Part shown: positions 49,597 through 60,124 of the stretch, one piece after another
How the letters are laid out: every line of letters starts with the position of its first letter
How positions within the stretch are numbered: position 1 is the first letter of the stretch
NCBI GenBank assembly: GCA_014189435.1
Contig: CP050293.1
Coordinates: forward strand, 5,833,001-5,897,000
From: Mesorhizobium loti
Lineage (GTDB): Bacteria > Pseudomonadota > Alphaproteobacteria > Rhizobiales > Rhizobiaceae
Reading direction: 5' to 3'
Length of the DNA: 64,000 bases
Program-made: the position numbers and the translations under genes
The notes under the pieces: model-generated
What the model was told of the DNA's origin: nothing
Databases searched by the model: none
What the model saw: the letters and a program-made list of their open reading frames with translations, nothing else

Positions 49597-49612
49597 GTTA
49601 TAATATTATAAT
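49597..49612. promoter_or_regulatory. AT-rich operator, site F
   Basis: GTTAT-AATATT-ATAAT, one base from the perfect palindrome of site B; the flanking AATCTTA(A/T)TGGG is also shared with site B. It lies between the divergent LacI gene and the sugar ABC operon. Confidence 0.7.
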
Positions 49613-49702
49613 CTTAATGGGACCGAGGAGTGCGCCAGGATTGGCGTGGGCGCTTGGAGCCGGCCGCAAGAGCTGGCAACCGGCGCCGCCAGGGAGGTCA
49701 GG

Positions 49703-50713
49703 ATGAACAGTGCGGCTGAGGTGGGCTCGCCGCCCCAGGATGCGCAATCGTTCCGGCGGCGGCTGATCGGCTTCATTGCCGTGGGCGAAGTCGGCGTGCT
49801 GGCCGCCATGGCCCTGCTGATCGTCTTCTTCTGGCTGCTCGAGCCGGCTTTCCTGTCCGAACGAAACATCCGCGCCATTCTCAACGTCGTGTCGTTTGTC
49901 GGCATCATCGCCATCGGCCAGACCATCCTGCTGGTCGCCGGCGAGTTCGACCTGTCCGTCGGCTCGGTGGCCGGACTGTCCGCCGTGGTCGCCGCCAAGC
50001 TGATGACCGCGGCCGCCTTGCCGGTCTCGATCGCCATACTCGGAGGCATCGGCGTCGGTGCGCTGATCGGCCTCGTCAACGGGCTGATTGTCGTCAGGCT
50101 CGGCATCCCCGCCTTCATCCAGACGCTCGGCATGCTGTTCATCGGCCAGGGCCTGATCCAGGTGGTGACCGGCGGCTATCCGGTCTACCCGCTGCCACAG
50201 ACGATCAATACGATCGGCGGCACCGATCTCGCCTTCGGGCTCGGCTGGAGCTTTGCCTTCTTCATCATAGCCGCCGTCGTCGCCGACTTCGTCCTGCGGC
50301 GCACCGTGCTCGGGCGCAACATGTACGCGACCGGCGGCAACAAGGAAGTGGCGCATCTCGTCGGCATCGACACCAACGCCTACAAGATCGGCGCCTTCAT
50401 CGTGGTTGGTGCGCTTTCGGCGATCGCCGGCATGTTCGTTATGGCCGATCTCGGCAGCGGCGGCACCTCGATCGGCAGCGGCTGGGAGCTGACCGTCATT
50501 GCCGGCGTCGTGGTCGGCGGCGTCAGCCTGTTCGGCGGTGCCGGCACGGTTGCCGGCGGCGTCGTCGGCATCCTGATGCTGAAAGTGGTGCAGAGCGGCC
50601 TCGTCGTCATCGGCGTCAACTCCAACTGGCAGCAGATCGCGGTCGGCGTGATCATGGTCATGGCCGTCGGCCTCGACATATTGCGCCGCCGCTACTTCAT
50701 CGCCGGTGCCTGA
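49703..50713 (+). CDS. Sugar ABC transporter permease (RbsC type)
   Basis: A 336-residue permease. The start at 49703 follows GGGAGG; the longer ORF from 49646 lacks a hydrophobic or conserved N-terminus. Motifs are LVAGEFDLSVGSVAGLSAV and SGWELTVIAGVVVGGVSLFGGAGTVAGGVVG. It begins an operon of permease, binding protein, two-domain ATPase and SDR. Having the permease first is unusual, since the binding protein normally leads. Confidence 0.9.
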   Translation: MNSAAEVGSPPQDAQSFRRRLIGFIAVGEVGVLAAMALLIVFFWLLEPAFLSERNIRAILNVVSFVGIIAIGQTILLVAGEFDLSVGSVAGLSAVVAAKLMTAAALPVSIAILGGIGVGALIGLVNGLIVVRLGIPAFIQTLGMLFIGQGLIQVVTGGYPVYPLPQTINTIGGTDLAFGLGWSFAFFIIAAVVADFVLRRTVLGRNMYATGGNKEVAHLVGIDTNAYKIGAFIVVGALSAIAGMFVMADLGSGGTSIGSGWELTVIAGVVVGGVSLFGGAGTVAGGVVGILMLKVVQSGLVVIGVNSNWQQIAVGVIMVMAVGLDILRRRYFIAGA

Positions 50714-50774
50714 GCAAACCGCGAGCGTGGATATTGCGCCGGCAAAATTCCGGCAAACCAAGGGAGGTTATGAC

Positions 50775-51749
50775 ATGAGAAGCAAACTGAAGAACGGCCT
50801 GATCCGCACCGCGCTGGCGGCGGCGGTGGTTGCGACGTCGCTGGGCTCGGCGAGCCTTGCACAGGCGGCCGACATCCATCTGCTGTGGGTGCAGGCGATG
50901 AAGGATCACCCGGTGCACCGGCTGATGCAGGCGGGCTTCCTCAACAAGTGCAAGGAGCTCGGTTACACCTGCGAGGTCGTCGGCGATCCGAGCGCCACCA
51001 ACTGGGATATTCCGGCGACATTGCCATTGGCCGAGGCGGCCCTTGCCCGCACCAAATACGACGCCATTGGAGTCTACGGCGTGGATCCGGCGATCTATTC
51101 CTACATCACCAAGCTTGCCAAGGAAGGCTTCCCGATTGTCACCTGGCATGTCCTGCCGCCGGAAGGCACGGTCACTGGCCTCAAGGCAGCGACCGGCGAA
51201 GACATCGCCGATGTCGGCGCCAACGCGGCAATCGCCATCGGCGACAAGCTGGGCGGCAAGGGCACCGTGGCGTTGACGCAGGGCGCCTCCAACGACACCG
51301 AAAACGCCATGTCGGATGCCTTCCGCAAGACAATCGCGGCGAAGTATCCTGATATCAAGGTGCTCGACACGCAGATGGAAGGTTTTGAGCCGTCAGCGGC
51401 CGAGGCCAAGGCCGTGGCGATCCTGCAAGGCAATCCGGACGTCACCGCCGCCTTCGGCACCACCGGCAACAGCATCCAGACCTGGTCGGGTGCGGCGCGC
51501 AAGGCCGGACGCGACGTCGTCATCATCGGCATGGATTACATCCGGCAGAACCTCGACCTGGTGAAGTCGGGCGCCGCCTACGGCATCGTCGCGCAGCCGC
51601 TCTACGAAGAGAGCGCCAAGGTTGCCGAGCTGCTCGGCGATCTCGCCCAGGGCAAGACCGTGCCCTACAGCAATCCGTTGCCGGCCAAGGTGATCACATC
51701 AGCCGACCTCGACCCCTACTACAAGATGCTGGACAGCGCCGGCCAGTAA
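50775..51749 (+). CDS. Sugar ABC transporter substrate-binding protein
   Basis: A 324-residue ribose-type binding protein. The signal peptide is about 1-31 (ending SASLAQAAD). The ligand fold has DHPVHRLMQAGFLNKCKELGY, WDIPATLPLAEAALARTKYDAIGVYGVDP and TGNSIQTWSGAARKAGRDVVIIGMDY. AGGGAGG lies eight bases before the ATG at 50775. A strong hairpin follows the stop. Confidence 0.9.
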   Translation: MRSKLKNGLIRTALAAAVVATSLGSASLAQAADIHLLWVQAMKDHPVHRLMQAGFLNKCKELGYTCEVVGDPSATNWDIPATLPLAEAALARTKYDAIGVYGVDPAIYSYITKLAKEGFPIVTWHVLPPEGTVTGLKAATGEDIADVGANAAIAIGDKLGGKGTVALTQGASNDTENAMSDAFRKTIAAKYPDIKVLDTQMEGFEPSAAEAKAVAILQGNPDVTAAFGTTGNSIQTWSGAARKAGRDVVIIGMDYIRQNLDLVKSGAAYGIVAQPLYEESAKVAELLGDLAQGKTVPYSNPLPAKVITSADLDPYYKMLDSAGQ

Positions 51750-51758
51750 ACGCCTGAC

Positions 51759-51785
51759 GCCGGGTCCGCGCCGTGCGGACCCGGC
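51759..51785 (+). other. Intercistronic hairpin between binding-protein and ATPase genes
   Basis: GCCGGGTCCGC (51759-51769), loop GCCGT, GCGGACCCGGC (51775-51785): a perfect 11-bp stem with no U-tract. It parallels the stems after the binding-protein genes at 3023, 28121 and 29176. Confidence 0.65.
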
Positions 51786-51802
51786 ATCCCGAGAGGATCG
51801 CC

Positions 51803-53365
51803 GTGTCGAACACCACGCAAGAGCCACTGTTTTCGGCCGCCGGCATCGCCAAGAATTTCGGCGGCGTGCAGGCGCTGCGCGGCGTCGATTTCGATGTCAT
51901 TCCAGGCGAAATTCACGCTCTGCTTGGCCAGAACGGCGCCGGCAAGTCCACCCTGGTCAAGATCCTCAACGGCGTGCATCCGGCCGGCTCCTACACCGGC
52001 ACCATCGAGCTCGACGGCCGGGCCGTCAGTTTCGCCTCGCCCGCCGATGCGCGGTCGAACGGCGTCGGCTATGTGCCGCAGGAAATCGAAGTGCTCGAAC
52101 AGCTCTCGGTCGCCGAGAACGTCTTTGCCGGCCGCACCGGCCTGGGCCGCGGCATGCTGGTGCATCAGCGCAAGCTCCAACAGAGGGCCGACGAAATCTT
52201 TGCCGAGCTTGGCATCGACATCAATCCGAGGGCCTATGTCGCGTCGCTGACTTCGGCGCAGCGGCATCTGGTGATGATTGCGCGTGCCATCGTGCTGAAA
52301 CCACGCGTGCTAATGCTGGACGAGCCGACCGCCTCGCTCTCCGGCACTGAAGTCGACGCGCTGTTCAGCGTGCTGCGGCGCCTCAAAGCGCAAGGCGTGG
52401 CGATGATCTACATCACCCATCGCCTGCCTGAAGTGCTGGCCATCTGCGACCGCGCCACCGTTTTGCGTGATGGGCAAGTGGCGGTGCGGATCGCGCGAGA
52501 GGACTTTGACGCCGAGACCTTCATCTTCTCGATGTCGGGCCAAAGGCTGCAGCGGCTGTTTCCGGAGCATGCGGCGCCCGCCGGCGCGCCGACCGCGCTG
52601 GAGGTTCGTCGGCTCACGGTCGCGGGCCACAGCGGCGCCATTCATGGCGCCAGGGACATCAACCTCTCCGTGGCCGCCGGCGAGATCGTCGGGCTGGCAG
52701 GCCTGCTCGGCTCCGGCCGCAGCGAGATCCTGCACGGCATCTATGGCCGCGTTCCGGCCGAAGGTGAAATCCGTGTGGCCGGTGAATCCGCCTCGATCAG
52801 ATCGCCGGGCGACGCCCGTGCCGCCGGCATCGCGCTGCTGACCGAGGACCGCAAGCGCGACGGCTTGCTGTTCAATCTCCCTGTCGGCGCCAACATCACC
52901 ATCGGCAACCTCGCGCCCCTGTCGCGGCACGGCATGGTGCGCGGCGGGCTGGAGCGCAGTTCGATCCTGGGCGCCATGCGCGCGCTCAACGTCAAGGCAT
53001 CGTCGCCGCAGGCCGCGGTCACCCATCTGTCGGGCGGCAACCAGCAGAAACTGCTGTTTGCCCGCGTGCTGATGCGAGCGCCGAAAGTGCTGCTGCTCGA
53101 CGAACCGACCAAGGGCGTCGACGCGGCGACCCGGCACGAGATCTACCGGCTTGTCGTCGAGCTGGCCGAGAAGGGCGTGGGCTTGTTGATCGTCGCCTCC
53201 GAGCTTGAGGAGCTGATCGGCCTTTGCGATCGGTGCCTCGTCGTCGCCGATGGCCGCATCGTCGACGAATTCAGCCGTGGCGAGGGCGGCGAGGATCGCG
53301 TGCTGCGTTCGGTGACGGCAGCACAGGCGCAACGCCACGCGATGGCTTCACAGGTTTCGTCATGA
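51803..53365 (+). CDS. Sugar ABC transporter ATP-binding protein (two ABC domains)
   Basis: A 520-residue RbsA-type ATPase. The first domain has GQNGAGKSTLVKILNG and MLDEPTASLSG. The second has GLLGSGRSEILHG, LSGGNQQKLLFARVL and LLDEPTKGVD. The GTG at 51803 is preferred (GAGAGG upstream) over an ATG-like longer ORF from 51773 that starts inside the hairpin. It overlaps the following SDR by four bases. Confidence 0.92.
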   Translation: MSNTTQEPLFSAAGIAKNFGGVQALRGVDFDVIPGEIHALLGQNGAGKSTLVKILNGVHPAGSYTGTIELDGRAVSFASPADARSNGVGYVPQEIEVLEQLSVAENVFAGRTGLGRGMLVHQRKLQQRADEIFAELGIDINPRAYVASLTSAQRHLVMIARAIVLKPRVLMLDEPTASLSGTEVDALFSVLRRLKAQGVAMIYITHRLPEVLAICDRATVLRDGQVAVRIAREDFDAETFIFSMSGQRLQRLFPEHAAPAGAPTALEVRRLTVAGHSGAIHGARDINLSVAAGEIVGLAGLLGSGRSEILHGIYGRVPAEGEIRVAGESASIRSPGDARAAGIALLTEDRKRDGLLFNLPVGANITIGNLAPLSRHGMVRGGLERSSILGAMRALNVKASSPQAAVTHLSGGNQQKLLFARVLMRAPKVLLLDEPTKGVDAATRHEIYRLVVELAEKGVGLLIVASELEELIGLCDRCLVVADGRIVDEFSRGEGGEDRVLRSVTAAQAQRHAMASQVSS

Positions 53366-54123
53366 GCTTTGCCGGCAAACGCGTTTTCGTCACGGGGACG
53401 GCGACCGGCATCGGTCGGGCTACAGCAGAGTACCTTGTCGCGCAGGGTGCGAGGGTGTTCGGCGCCGGGCTGGACGGTGAGGAGGGAGAGGCGCTTGCCC
53501 GCCGCCATGGCGAGAGCGATCTGATCTTCCGCGAGTGCGATCTCACCCGCGAAGTCGAGGTGCAAGCGGCCGTGACGGCGGCGACCGAGGTCTTCGGCGG
53601 GCTCGACGCGGTCGTCAACTGCGCCGGCATCTATCCGACCGGCAAGCGGCTCGAAGAACTTTCCGACGAGGACTGGGACAGGACCATCGCCGTCAATTTG
53701 ACGGCCATCTTCCGGGTCTGCCGCGCGACCCTGCCGCTGCTGCGCGCGGCCGGCGGCGGCTCGATCGTCAACATCGCCTCGGTGCATGCCGACGCCACGG
53801 TGCCCGGCGTGCCGGCCTATGCCGCGACCAAGGCGGCGGTGGTCGGCCTGTCGCGGCAGATGGCGCTGGACTATGCCGTCGACCGCATCCGCGTCAATGC
53901 CGTGCTGGTCGGCTCCGTCGCCACAAGAATGACGCTGGACGGGCTGGAGGCGGCGGGTGGCGCGGAAGCGCTGGGCCTGTCCTTCGAGCCCAACCGGATC
54001 GCCCGCATCGCCAACCCCTCCGAGATCGCCACGGCAATAGGCTTCCTGATCTCCGACGCCGCGTCCTTCGTCACCGGCAGCGCCATGCAAGTGGATGGCG
54101 GACTTTTGGCGCGGCTACTCTAA
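53362..54123 (+). CDS. SDR family oxidoreductase
   Basis: A 253-residue SDR: GTATGIGRA cofactor loop, NCAGIY, catalytic YAATK and C-terminal QVDGG. ATGA overlap couples it to the ATPase, so the imported sugar is probably its substrate. Its 3' end overlaps the 3' end of the convergent aldose epimerase by nine bases. Confidence 0.88.
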   Translation: MSFAGKRVFVTGTATGIGRATAEYLVAQGARVFGAGLDGEEGEALARRHGESDLIFRECDLTREVEVQAAVTAATEVFGGLDAVVNCAGIYPTGKRLEELSDEDWDRTIAVNLTAIFRVCRATLPLLRAAGGGSIVNIASVHADATVPGVPAYAATKAAVVGLSRQMALDYAVDRIRVNAVLVGSVATRMTLDGLEAAGGAEALGLSFEPNRIARIANPSEIATAIGFLISDAASFVTGSAMQVDGGLLARLL

Positions 54124-55011
54124 TTCAAAAGGCATGAACGAGACGGTGCCGGCGGCGCTTTCGTCGGAGGCGAGCACGATCACGCCCTCGTCCGGATCAT
54201 CCCATCTCCCCCGGTTGAAAGCGCCCGAGGCATTGGTCTGCGGCTCGACGCAGAAATACGGTTTTGCGGGATCGGCATAAAGCATCAGATGCTTGAAGAC
54301 GGGATCGGCCTTGATCCGCAACCCAGCGCCGCGCGACGGAAAGCGGATCGTCGCTTCGCCGCTCCAGCCGCCATAGTCATTGTTGCGCCAGCCGTTCGGC
54401 AAAGGCCGGTCCTCGGCGAAGTCGAGCTCGGATGGCAGCGTGACCGGATCGCCGGAAATGCCGTCGGGTTCTTCGAGATAGAAGCGCCGGGCCTTGAACT
54501 GCAGCGTCACATCAGGATCGCGATCGAACCAGGGATGCAGGCCAAAACCGAACGGCAGGGAAACCGGCCCGGTGTTGGTCAGCGTCATGGTCACGCTCAG
54601 ACCCTCGCCGGTAACCGTGAAAGCCTGCCTCGCGCGGTAGGAATAAGGCTCCGCACCGGCGGCGATGTCCAGCGACAGCGTCGCGCTGGCGGCTCCTGCG
54701 TCCATGACAGCCCAGCCGTGCTGCCAGCCGCTGCCATGCACGTTGAATTTTTCCGGTGGATTGTTGGGCAGGACCTGCCAGCGTTTCGATGCGAAGTCGA
54801 AAGCGTTCCGAGTGATGCGATTGGCATAGGGCGTCATCGGGAACATGGCGACGCCAAGCACATTGCCGGCGGCGCGATCCCGGTCTGAAAGCCGGCGCAT
54901 GAGATCGATGCCGCGCCAGCGCAGCGCGCTCACACTGCCGCCAATTTGCGGCACCACCCCGACCTCGAGCGCTCCGGCCTTGAGCGTCAACGGCTCAGAA
55001 ATTGCGCCCAT
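54115..55011 (-). CDS. Aldose 1-epimerase family protein
   Basis: A 298-residue galactose-mutarotase-like beta-sandwich protein. Features are YANRI-type motif (TPYANRITRNAF), NVHGSGWQHGW with the first catalytic His, GFGLHPWFDRD with the second, and a Glu in CVEPQTNASGAF. It probably interconverts sugar anomers before oxidation. Start at 55011; the ORF allows 55038. Its start lies within the 3' end of the SDR-like gene at 54995. Confidence 0.87.
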   Translation of the reverse strand: MGAISEPLTLKAGALEVGVVPQIGGSVSALRWRGIDLMRRLSDRDRAAGNVLGVAMFPMTPYANRITRNAFDFASKRWQVLPNNPPEKFNVHGSGWQHGWAVMDAGAASATLSLDIAAGAEPYSYRARQAFTVTGEGLSVTMTLTNTGPVSLPFGFGLHPWFDRDPDVTLQFKARRFYLEEPDGISGDPVTLPSELDFAEDRPLPNGWRNNDYGGWSGEATIRFPSRGAGLRIKADPVFKHLMLYADPAKPYFCVEPQTNASGAFNRGRWDDPDEGVIVLASDESAAGTVSFMPFELE

Positions 55012-55591
55012 AGCCTGCCATCCATCCACCGTCGACACAAAGCATCTGGCCCGTCGTGTAGGTGTTCAGGGGATCGCAGAAGAACAGCACGGCTGCAACC
55101 GCTTCCTCGATGCCGCCGGCGCGGCCGACAGGGGTGTGGCTGAGCATCGCCTTGTCGCCGGACACCATGGTTTCATCCTCGACCGCGCCGACGCCAACGG
55201 CATTGACCAGCACCTTCGGGCCGAACTCCATGGCCAGCGTGCGCATGCCGGCGAGGATCGAGGCGTTCTCCATGGAAAAGCGCGGGTGGCGGCGCATCGG
55301 CATGCCGGCTGTGGCCGACAGCAGGAAGACGATGCGGCCGCTACCGCGCTCGGTCATGGTCACGGCGGCCTTGCGCGCATCGGCGTAGAGCGATCGCGGA
55401 TCTCCCGCTGCCGTTCCCGGCCGAAGCGGACAGGACATCAGCAGGATATCGGCTTCCCGCGCATGCGAGCCTTCGACCAGCCGGCCGCCATTGGCCTGCA
55501 ACGCGGCAAAAGCTGCCTCGGCGATCAGGTTGCTGTCACCATCAAGGGCAATCGCTGCGCCATCGAGATCGATTTCCATGGCTTCACTCAC
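54995..55591 (-). CDS. Degenerate SDR-like protein
   Basis: A 198-residue protein whose C-terminal half matches SDRs (GRIVFLLSATAG, LAMEFGPKVLVNAVGVGAVEDE, EEAVAAVLFFCDPLNTYTTGQMLCVDGG). The N-terminal TGxxxGxG cofactor loop is missing, and the catalytic YxxxK position reads FSMEN. It is likely not an active dehydrogenase. It overlaps the preceding SDR by four bases (GTGA), so the two could form a complex. A start at 55579 is possible. Confidence 0.7.
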   Translation of the reverse strand: MSEAMEIDLDGAAIALDGDSNLIAEAAFAALQANGGRLVEGSHAREADILLMSCPLRPGTAAGDPRSLYADARKAAVTMTERGSGRIVFLLSATAGMPMRRHPRFSMENASILAGMRTLAMEFGPKVLVNAVGVGAVEDETMVSGDKAMLSHTPVGRAGGIEEAVAAVLFFCDPLNTYTTGQMLCVDGGWMAGYGRNF

Positions 55592-56367
55592 ATCATGTAC
55601 CCCGCCGTCCAGCCGCCATCGACGGCCAGCACCTGGCCGTTGATGTAGCTGGCGGCCGGCGAGGCCAGGAACAGCACGGTTTCCGCGATTTCCTCGGGCT
55701 GGGCCGGACGGCCGAGCGGGACATGGGCGAGGAATTCCTGCGTGCGGCCGGCAAACTTGCCGTCATCGCCGTAAAACAGCTTTGCCGTCAGCGCCGTCAT
55801 CACCGAGCCCGGTGCGATCGCGTTGGTCAGGATGCCCTTGGCGCCCAGTTCGATCGCCATCGACCGCGTCAGATGGATGATGCCGGCCTTGGCGGCGACG
55901 AACGGGCTTTGCAGCCGCATGGCGGCAAGCCCGACGACCGAGGCGATGTTGACGATGCGCCCGCCCTTGCCCGCGGCGAGCATCGGCGCCAACGCCGCGC
56001 GGCTCATGATGTAGAGACCGTCGAGATCGATGCCGGTGATGCGGTCCCATTCCTCGGCCGGGAATTCGTCTAATGTGACGCGATGCGCCAGTGTGTTGAC
56101 GCCGGCATTGTTGATGAGGATGTCGAGCCGGCCAAAGCGATCCATGATGGTGGCGATCGCGCTGTCGACCGAGGCGGCATCGCGGATGTCGACGGTGCAA
56201 GCGATCGCATCGCTCAAACCGGCCGCGACCTGGCTCGCACCTTCGCTGTTGATATCGGCGACAACGACCGCGGCGCCATTGTCGGACAGGCGTTTGGCAA
56301 TGGAACTGCCGATCGCGCCCGCGGCTCCGGTGACCAGCGCTACCTTGCCTCGCAAATCGCAGCGCAT
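55588..56367 (-). CDS. SDR family oxidoreductase with Phe at the catalytic Tyr position
   Basis: A 259-residue SDR with a normal cofactor loop (GAAGAIGSSIA), NNAGVN and a C-terminal LAVDGGWTAGY. At the active site, SPFVAAKAG has Phe where Tyr is usual (codon TTC), while the Lys is kept. The ATG at 56367 is used; a longer TTG start at 56388 is possible. It begins an operon with the degenerate SDR and the epimerase, behind AT-rich site G. Confidence 0.82.
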   Translation of the reverse strand: MRCDLRGKVALVTGAAGAIGSSIAKRLSDNGAAVVVADINSEGASQVAAGLSDAIACTVDIRDAASVDSAIATIMDRFGRLDILINNAGVNTLAHRVTLDEFPAEEWDRITGIDLDGLYIMSRAALAPMLAAGKGGRIVNIASVVGLAAMRLQSPFVAAKAGIIHLTRSMAIELGAKGILTNAIAPGSVMTALTAKLFYGDDGKFAGRTQEFLAHVPLGRPAQPEEIAETVLFLASPAASYINGQVLAVDGGWTAGYMM

Positions 56368-56394
56368 GTCTCGTCCGCCCCCGACCAAGTTCGG

Positions 56395-56410
56395 GTTATG
56401 CTATTATAAT
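56395..56410. promoter_or_regulatory. AT-rich operator, site G
   Basis: On the minus strand it reads ATTAT-AATAGC-ATAAC, one base off the inverted repeat. It lies 28 bases upstream of the SDR start at 56367. Confidence 0.65.
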
Positions 56411-56451
56411 AATCTCATTGCGCGGACAAGCAGTCGTGTCGCGGCCGGCGG

Positions 56452-57447
56452 TTATTCCGCGGCCGCGCCGGCGGCGCTTTTGCGGGTGGCGTCGACCATC
56501 AGCCGCCGTGCCCGGAACACGCCCCATTGCTGGTCGACCAGCACGCCGATGAGGATGACGCCGCCCATCACCGCGAAGTTGAGCGAGGACGGGATGCCGA
56601 GCAGATTGACGAGGTTCTGCAGCTCCTGCAGCAGCACCGTGCCGAGGATGACGCCGATCAGCGAGCCCTCGCCGCCGCGCAGCGAGAAGCCGCCGAGCAC
56701 GGCGGCGGCAATGGCGTAGAGTTCGTAGAACTGGCCGTGGCTGGCCGGTGAGATCGAGCGCGTGTACATGGCGAAATAGATCGCCGACAGCGCCGTCAGC
56801 ACGCCGCAGATGACATAGGCGGCCATGACGACGCGGCCGGTGCGGATGCCCGAATATTTCGCCGCCTCCTCGTTCTTGCCGATGGCGTAGAGATAGCGGC
56901 CGAACACCGAGCGGTGCAGCACCACCCACATGACGATGGAAATGACGATCAGCGCGATGAAGCTGTTGGGCACGCCATAGGAGCGCCCGGCGGTGAGGAA
57001 TTCGAGGTCGGGAAAATTCTGGCCGAAGGCGAAGCCTGCGGTGCCGTCGGCGGTGTAGAAGCGGGCGACGCCGCGATAGATCAACAGGCCGCACAAAGTG
57101 ACGACGAAAGGCTGCAGCTTGAGCCTAGTTATCAACCAGCCATGCACAAGGCCGATGATGGCGCCGAGCACGAGGATCAGCACGAAGGCCAGCGGCCACG
57201 CCACCTCGCGCACGGCGATGAAGTCGATGAACAGCGTTCCCAGCAGCGCGACCACCGAGCCGACCGACAGTTCGATACCGCCGGTGATGATGACGAAGGC
57301 CTGGCCGATCGACAGGATGCCGAACAGGCCGATCAGGTTCGAGGTGTTGGCGAGGTTGATCGGCAACAGGAAGCGCGGATTGATGATCGCCACGATGGCG
57401 CCGACCACCAGGATCAGGATCAGCAGGCCGAGATCTTTCTTGCTCAT
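56452..57447 (-). CDS. Sugar ABC transporter permease (RbsC type)
   Basis: A 331-residue permease: IITGGIELSVGSVVALLGT, LQPFVVTLCGLLIYRGVARF and YELYAIAAAVLGGFSLRGGEGSLIGVILG. It is the last gene of the importer operon 60124-56452, 60 bases after the ATPase. The Glu in GGIELS replaces the usual Asp. Confidence 0.9.
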   Translation of the reverse strand: MSKKDLGLLILILVVGAIVAIINPRFLLPINLANTSNLIGLFGILSIGQAFVIITGGIELSVGSVVALLGTLFIDFIAVREVAWPLAFVLILVLGAIIGLVHGWLITRLKLQPFVVTLCGLLIYRGVARFYTADGTAGFAFGQNFPDLEFLTAGRSYGVPNSFIALIVISIVMWVVLHRSVFGRYLYAIGKNEEAAKYSGIRTGRVVMAAYVICGVLTALSAIYFAMYTRSISPASHGQFYELYAIAAAVLGGFSLRGGEGSLIGVILGTVLLQELQNLVNLLGIPSSLNFAVMGGVILIGVLVDQQWGVFRARRLMVDATRKSAAGAAAE

Positions 57448-57507
57448 CGTCTTCTCCCCAATGCCTGCCCGGGCAGGTTCCGCGAGACCTGCGGCAAAAA
57501 CAAAAAA

Positions 57508-59049
<1,542 letters not shown>

Positions 59050-59161
59050 GCCTGACAGCGATTGGCGGGCCGACCTTTTGGCAGACTGACGGTCCGCACG
59101 CGGTTCGTCAATGCGAGCAGCCGGCCCAAGCGACGTTGAGCCGGCTGAACTGCTTCAAGTC

Positions 59162-60124
59162 TTAGTTTCCAGACATCGCCTTCAAATTGGCGGCATAGGC
59201 GTCGACATCATCCTTGCCGATGATCTTGGTCGGGATGATGATCAAGCCGCCTTCCGGGATGCCCGACTTGTCGCCCTTGAGATAGGCAGCCATCAGCTTC
59301 ATGCCCTGATAGGCCCATTCGAAGGGCTGCTGCACGACGGTGGCGGCAACGGTGCCTTCCTTGACGCCGCCCAGCGTGATCGGATCGTCATCGAAGCCGA
59401 CGACGGTGATCGAGCCGAGCTTGCCGGCATCGCGCAGTGCTTCATAGATGCGCGGCGTGTTGTAGGAATAGAAGCCGACCATGCAGGTGACGTCGGGGCT
59501 GGCGACCAGCGCGTCCTCGACATTCTTCTTGGCGCGCGCCTGGTCGATGTCGTCGCCGCGCACGTCGATCAGCTCGATCTTGGTACCGGCCAGGCCGTCC
59601 TTCATGCCCTGGATGCGCTCCTTGGCATTGTCGGCGCCGAGCAGGCCGACGAAGCCGAGGCATTTGCCGCCATTGGGCATCGCCTTCTTGGCGATCTCGG
59701 CCGCCTGCTTGCCGGCATCGACGTTGGACGAGCCGATATAGGCGACGCGCTTGGTCTGCGGCGCGTCGCTATCGGTGGTGAACAGCGCCGTTTCCGAAGC
59801 GATCTTGTTGAGGCCATCGGTCGAGGTCTTCGGATCGACCGCCGAGACCATGATGCCCTTCACGCCGGCCGTCACCAGATCGTCCATCAGCCGCTGCTGG
59901 ATGGCGACCGAGGACTGCTCGGGGTATTTGAGCTCGAGATTGTAGTCCGGCAGTTCGCCCTGCGCCTTCTTGACGCCGGCTTCGGCGGCCTTCCAGAAAT
60001 CGGAAGCGCCGTTGACGACGAAGGCCAGCGTCGGCTTGTCGTCGGCGCGCGCGATTGCCGTGGCCGACAGGCCAAGCAGCAGCGCGGTCGCGGCTACGGA
60101 TGCATTTCGTATCAAGGATTTCAT
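59162..60124 (-). CDS. Sugar ABC transporter substrate-binding protein
   Basis: A 320-residue ribose-type binding protein. The signal peptide is MKSLIRNASVAATALLLGLSATAIARA, and the mature part has FVVNGASDFWKAAEAGVKKAQ, VKGIMVSAVDPKT and VVGFDDDPITLGGVKEG. The ATG at 60124 follows GGGAGG; the longer ORF from 60247 is not conserved-looking. It leads the operon with ATPase and permease. The LacI regulator at 60726 is divergent from it. Confidence 0.9.
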   Translation of the reverse strand: MKSLIRNASVAATALLLGLSATAIARADDKPTLAFVVNGASDFWKAAEAGVKKAQGELPDYNLELKYPEQSSVAIQQRLMDDLVTAGVKGIMVSAVDPKTSTDGLNKIASETALFTTDSDAPQTKRVAYIGSSNVDAGKQAAEIAKKAMPNGGKCLGFVGLLGADNAKERIQGMKDGLAGTKIELIDVRGDDIDQARAKKNVEDALVASPDVTCMVGFYSYNTPRIYEALRDAGKLGSITVVGFDDDPITLGGVKEGTVAATVVQQPFEWAYQGMKLMAAYLKGDKSGIPEGGLIIIPTKIIGKDDVDAYAANLKAMSGN

